A stretch of DNA of 64,000 bases, from NCBI RefSeq assembly GCF_000472525.1, contig NZ_AWZT01000030.1:26100-90099 (forward strand), read 5' to 3'. The notes under the pieces were generated by a model. That model saw only the letters and a list, made by a program, of their open reading frames with translations, made no database searches and was not told the DNA's origin. The translations under genes and the position numbers were made by a program. Shown here piece by piece: positions 63,851 to 64,000 of this stretch. Positions within the stretch are counted from its first letter, which is position 1. The number at the start of each line of letters is the position of its first letter. Source of the stretch: Paraburkholderia dilworthii. Its GTDB lineage: Bacteria; Pseudomonadota; Gammaproteobacteria; Burkholderiales; Burkholderiaceae.

Positions 63851-64000
63851 ATGAAGCGATTCGTTCAAGGCGATAGTCGTACGCAAAGCTTTCTCCTTCC
63901 CGAAGCGCTTGATGACTACGTGACCGACACCAATCCTGTGCGCGTGGTGGATGTCTTTGTGGATGAGCTCGATCTTCAGAAGCTCGGGTTTGAAGGTGTT
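63851..64000 (+). CDS. IS1182-family transposase, N-terminus (partial)
   Basis: The visible reading is MKRFVQGDSRTQSFLLPEAL, then DDYVTDTNPVRVVDVFVDEL, then DLQKLGFEGV, the characteristic start of IS1182/IS5-superfamily transposases. An AGGATGAG ribosome site precedes the ATG. The gene runs off the window, so intactness is unknown. It inserted just downstream of the sigma-54 unit and shows that this border is mobile. Confidence 0.85.
   Translation, partial: MKRFVQGDSRTQSFLLPEALDDYVTDTNPVRVVDVFVDELDLQKLGFEGV

Overview
The window reads as chromosome from a beta-proteobacterium of the Burkholderia/Paraburkholderia group. The reasons are the high-GC codon use, a groESL operon ending in a GGM-rich tail and headed by a CIRCE element, the yqgE-ruvX-pyrR-pyrB-pyrX order, and the dTDP-rhamnose operon next to Wzm/Wzt-type polysaccharide export. 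The species assignment is inference from gene content only.

Layout. (1) 1-19.6 kb is a cell-surface polysaccharide locus. It holds a plus-strand block (sulfotransferase-like protein, large methyltransferase/glycosyltransferase fusion, glycosyltransferase, methyltransferase), a five-gene minus-strand operon (CgeB-GT4 fusion, CgeB-type transferase, rhamnosyltransferase, Wzm, Wzt), a lone rhamnosyltransferase, rfbBACD, and an RMD-type reductase. Together they suggest an ABC-exported, rhamnose-rich and probably decorated O-polysaccharide. (2) 19.7-21 kb is a decayed IS605-type TnpB element. (3) 21-31.3 kb is housekeeping: apaH, plsC, the pyrimidine cluster with a non-catalytic dihydroorotase homologue, a degenerate Hpt-like protein, rubredoxin, thiD and cysC. 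(4) 31.3-41.4 kb is an accessory block between intact cysC and a decayed second cysC 3' end. It carries two secreted clan GH-A glycosidase-like proteins, a GT-C-like membrane protein, a HAD-UbiA fusion, an EamA/ArnE-like pseudogene and an FkbM methyltransferase. (5) 41.4-43.7 kb is groESL. (6) 43.7-54.4 kb is patchy, with repeats, a LysR relic, three SxxK serine peptidase/beta-lactamase-fold lipoproteins and a DUF1254/DUF1214 pair. (7) 54.4-63.7 kb is a self-contained sigma-54 unit.

The sigma-54 unit is the most interesting part. A promoter with TGGCAC-N5-TTGC precedes an ATP-grasp subunit and a 901-residue subunit that together resemble ATP-citrate lyase. A 2-hydroxycarboxylate transporter follows, then a DctB-like sensor kinase and a DctD-like sigma-54 activator. 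It reads as a closed circuit that senses, imports and cleaves a 2-hydroxycarboxylate at the cost of ATP and CoA. The substrate is not established; citrate is the default guess. The lyase domain departs from the textbook motif. The window ends inside an IS1182-like transposase.
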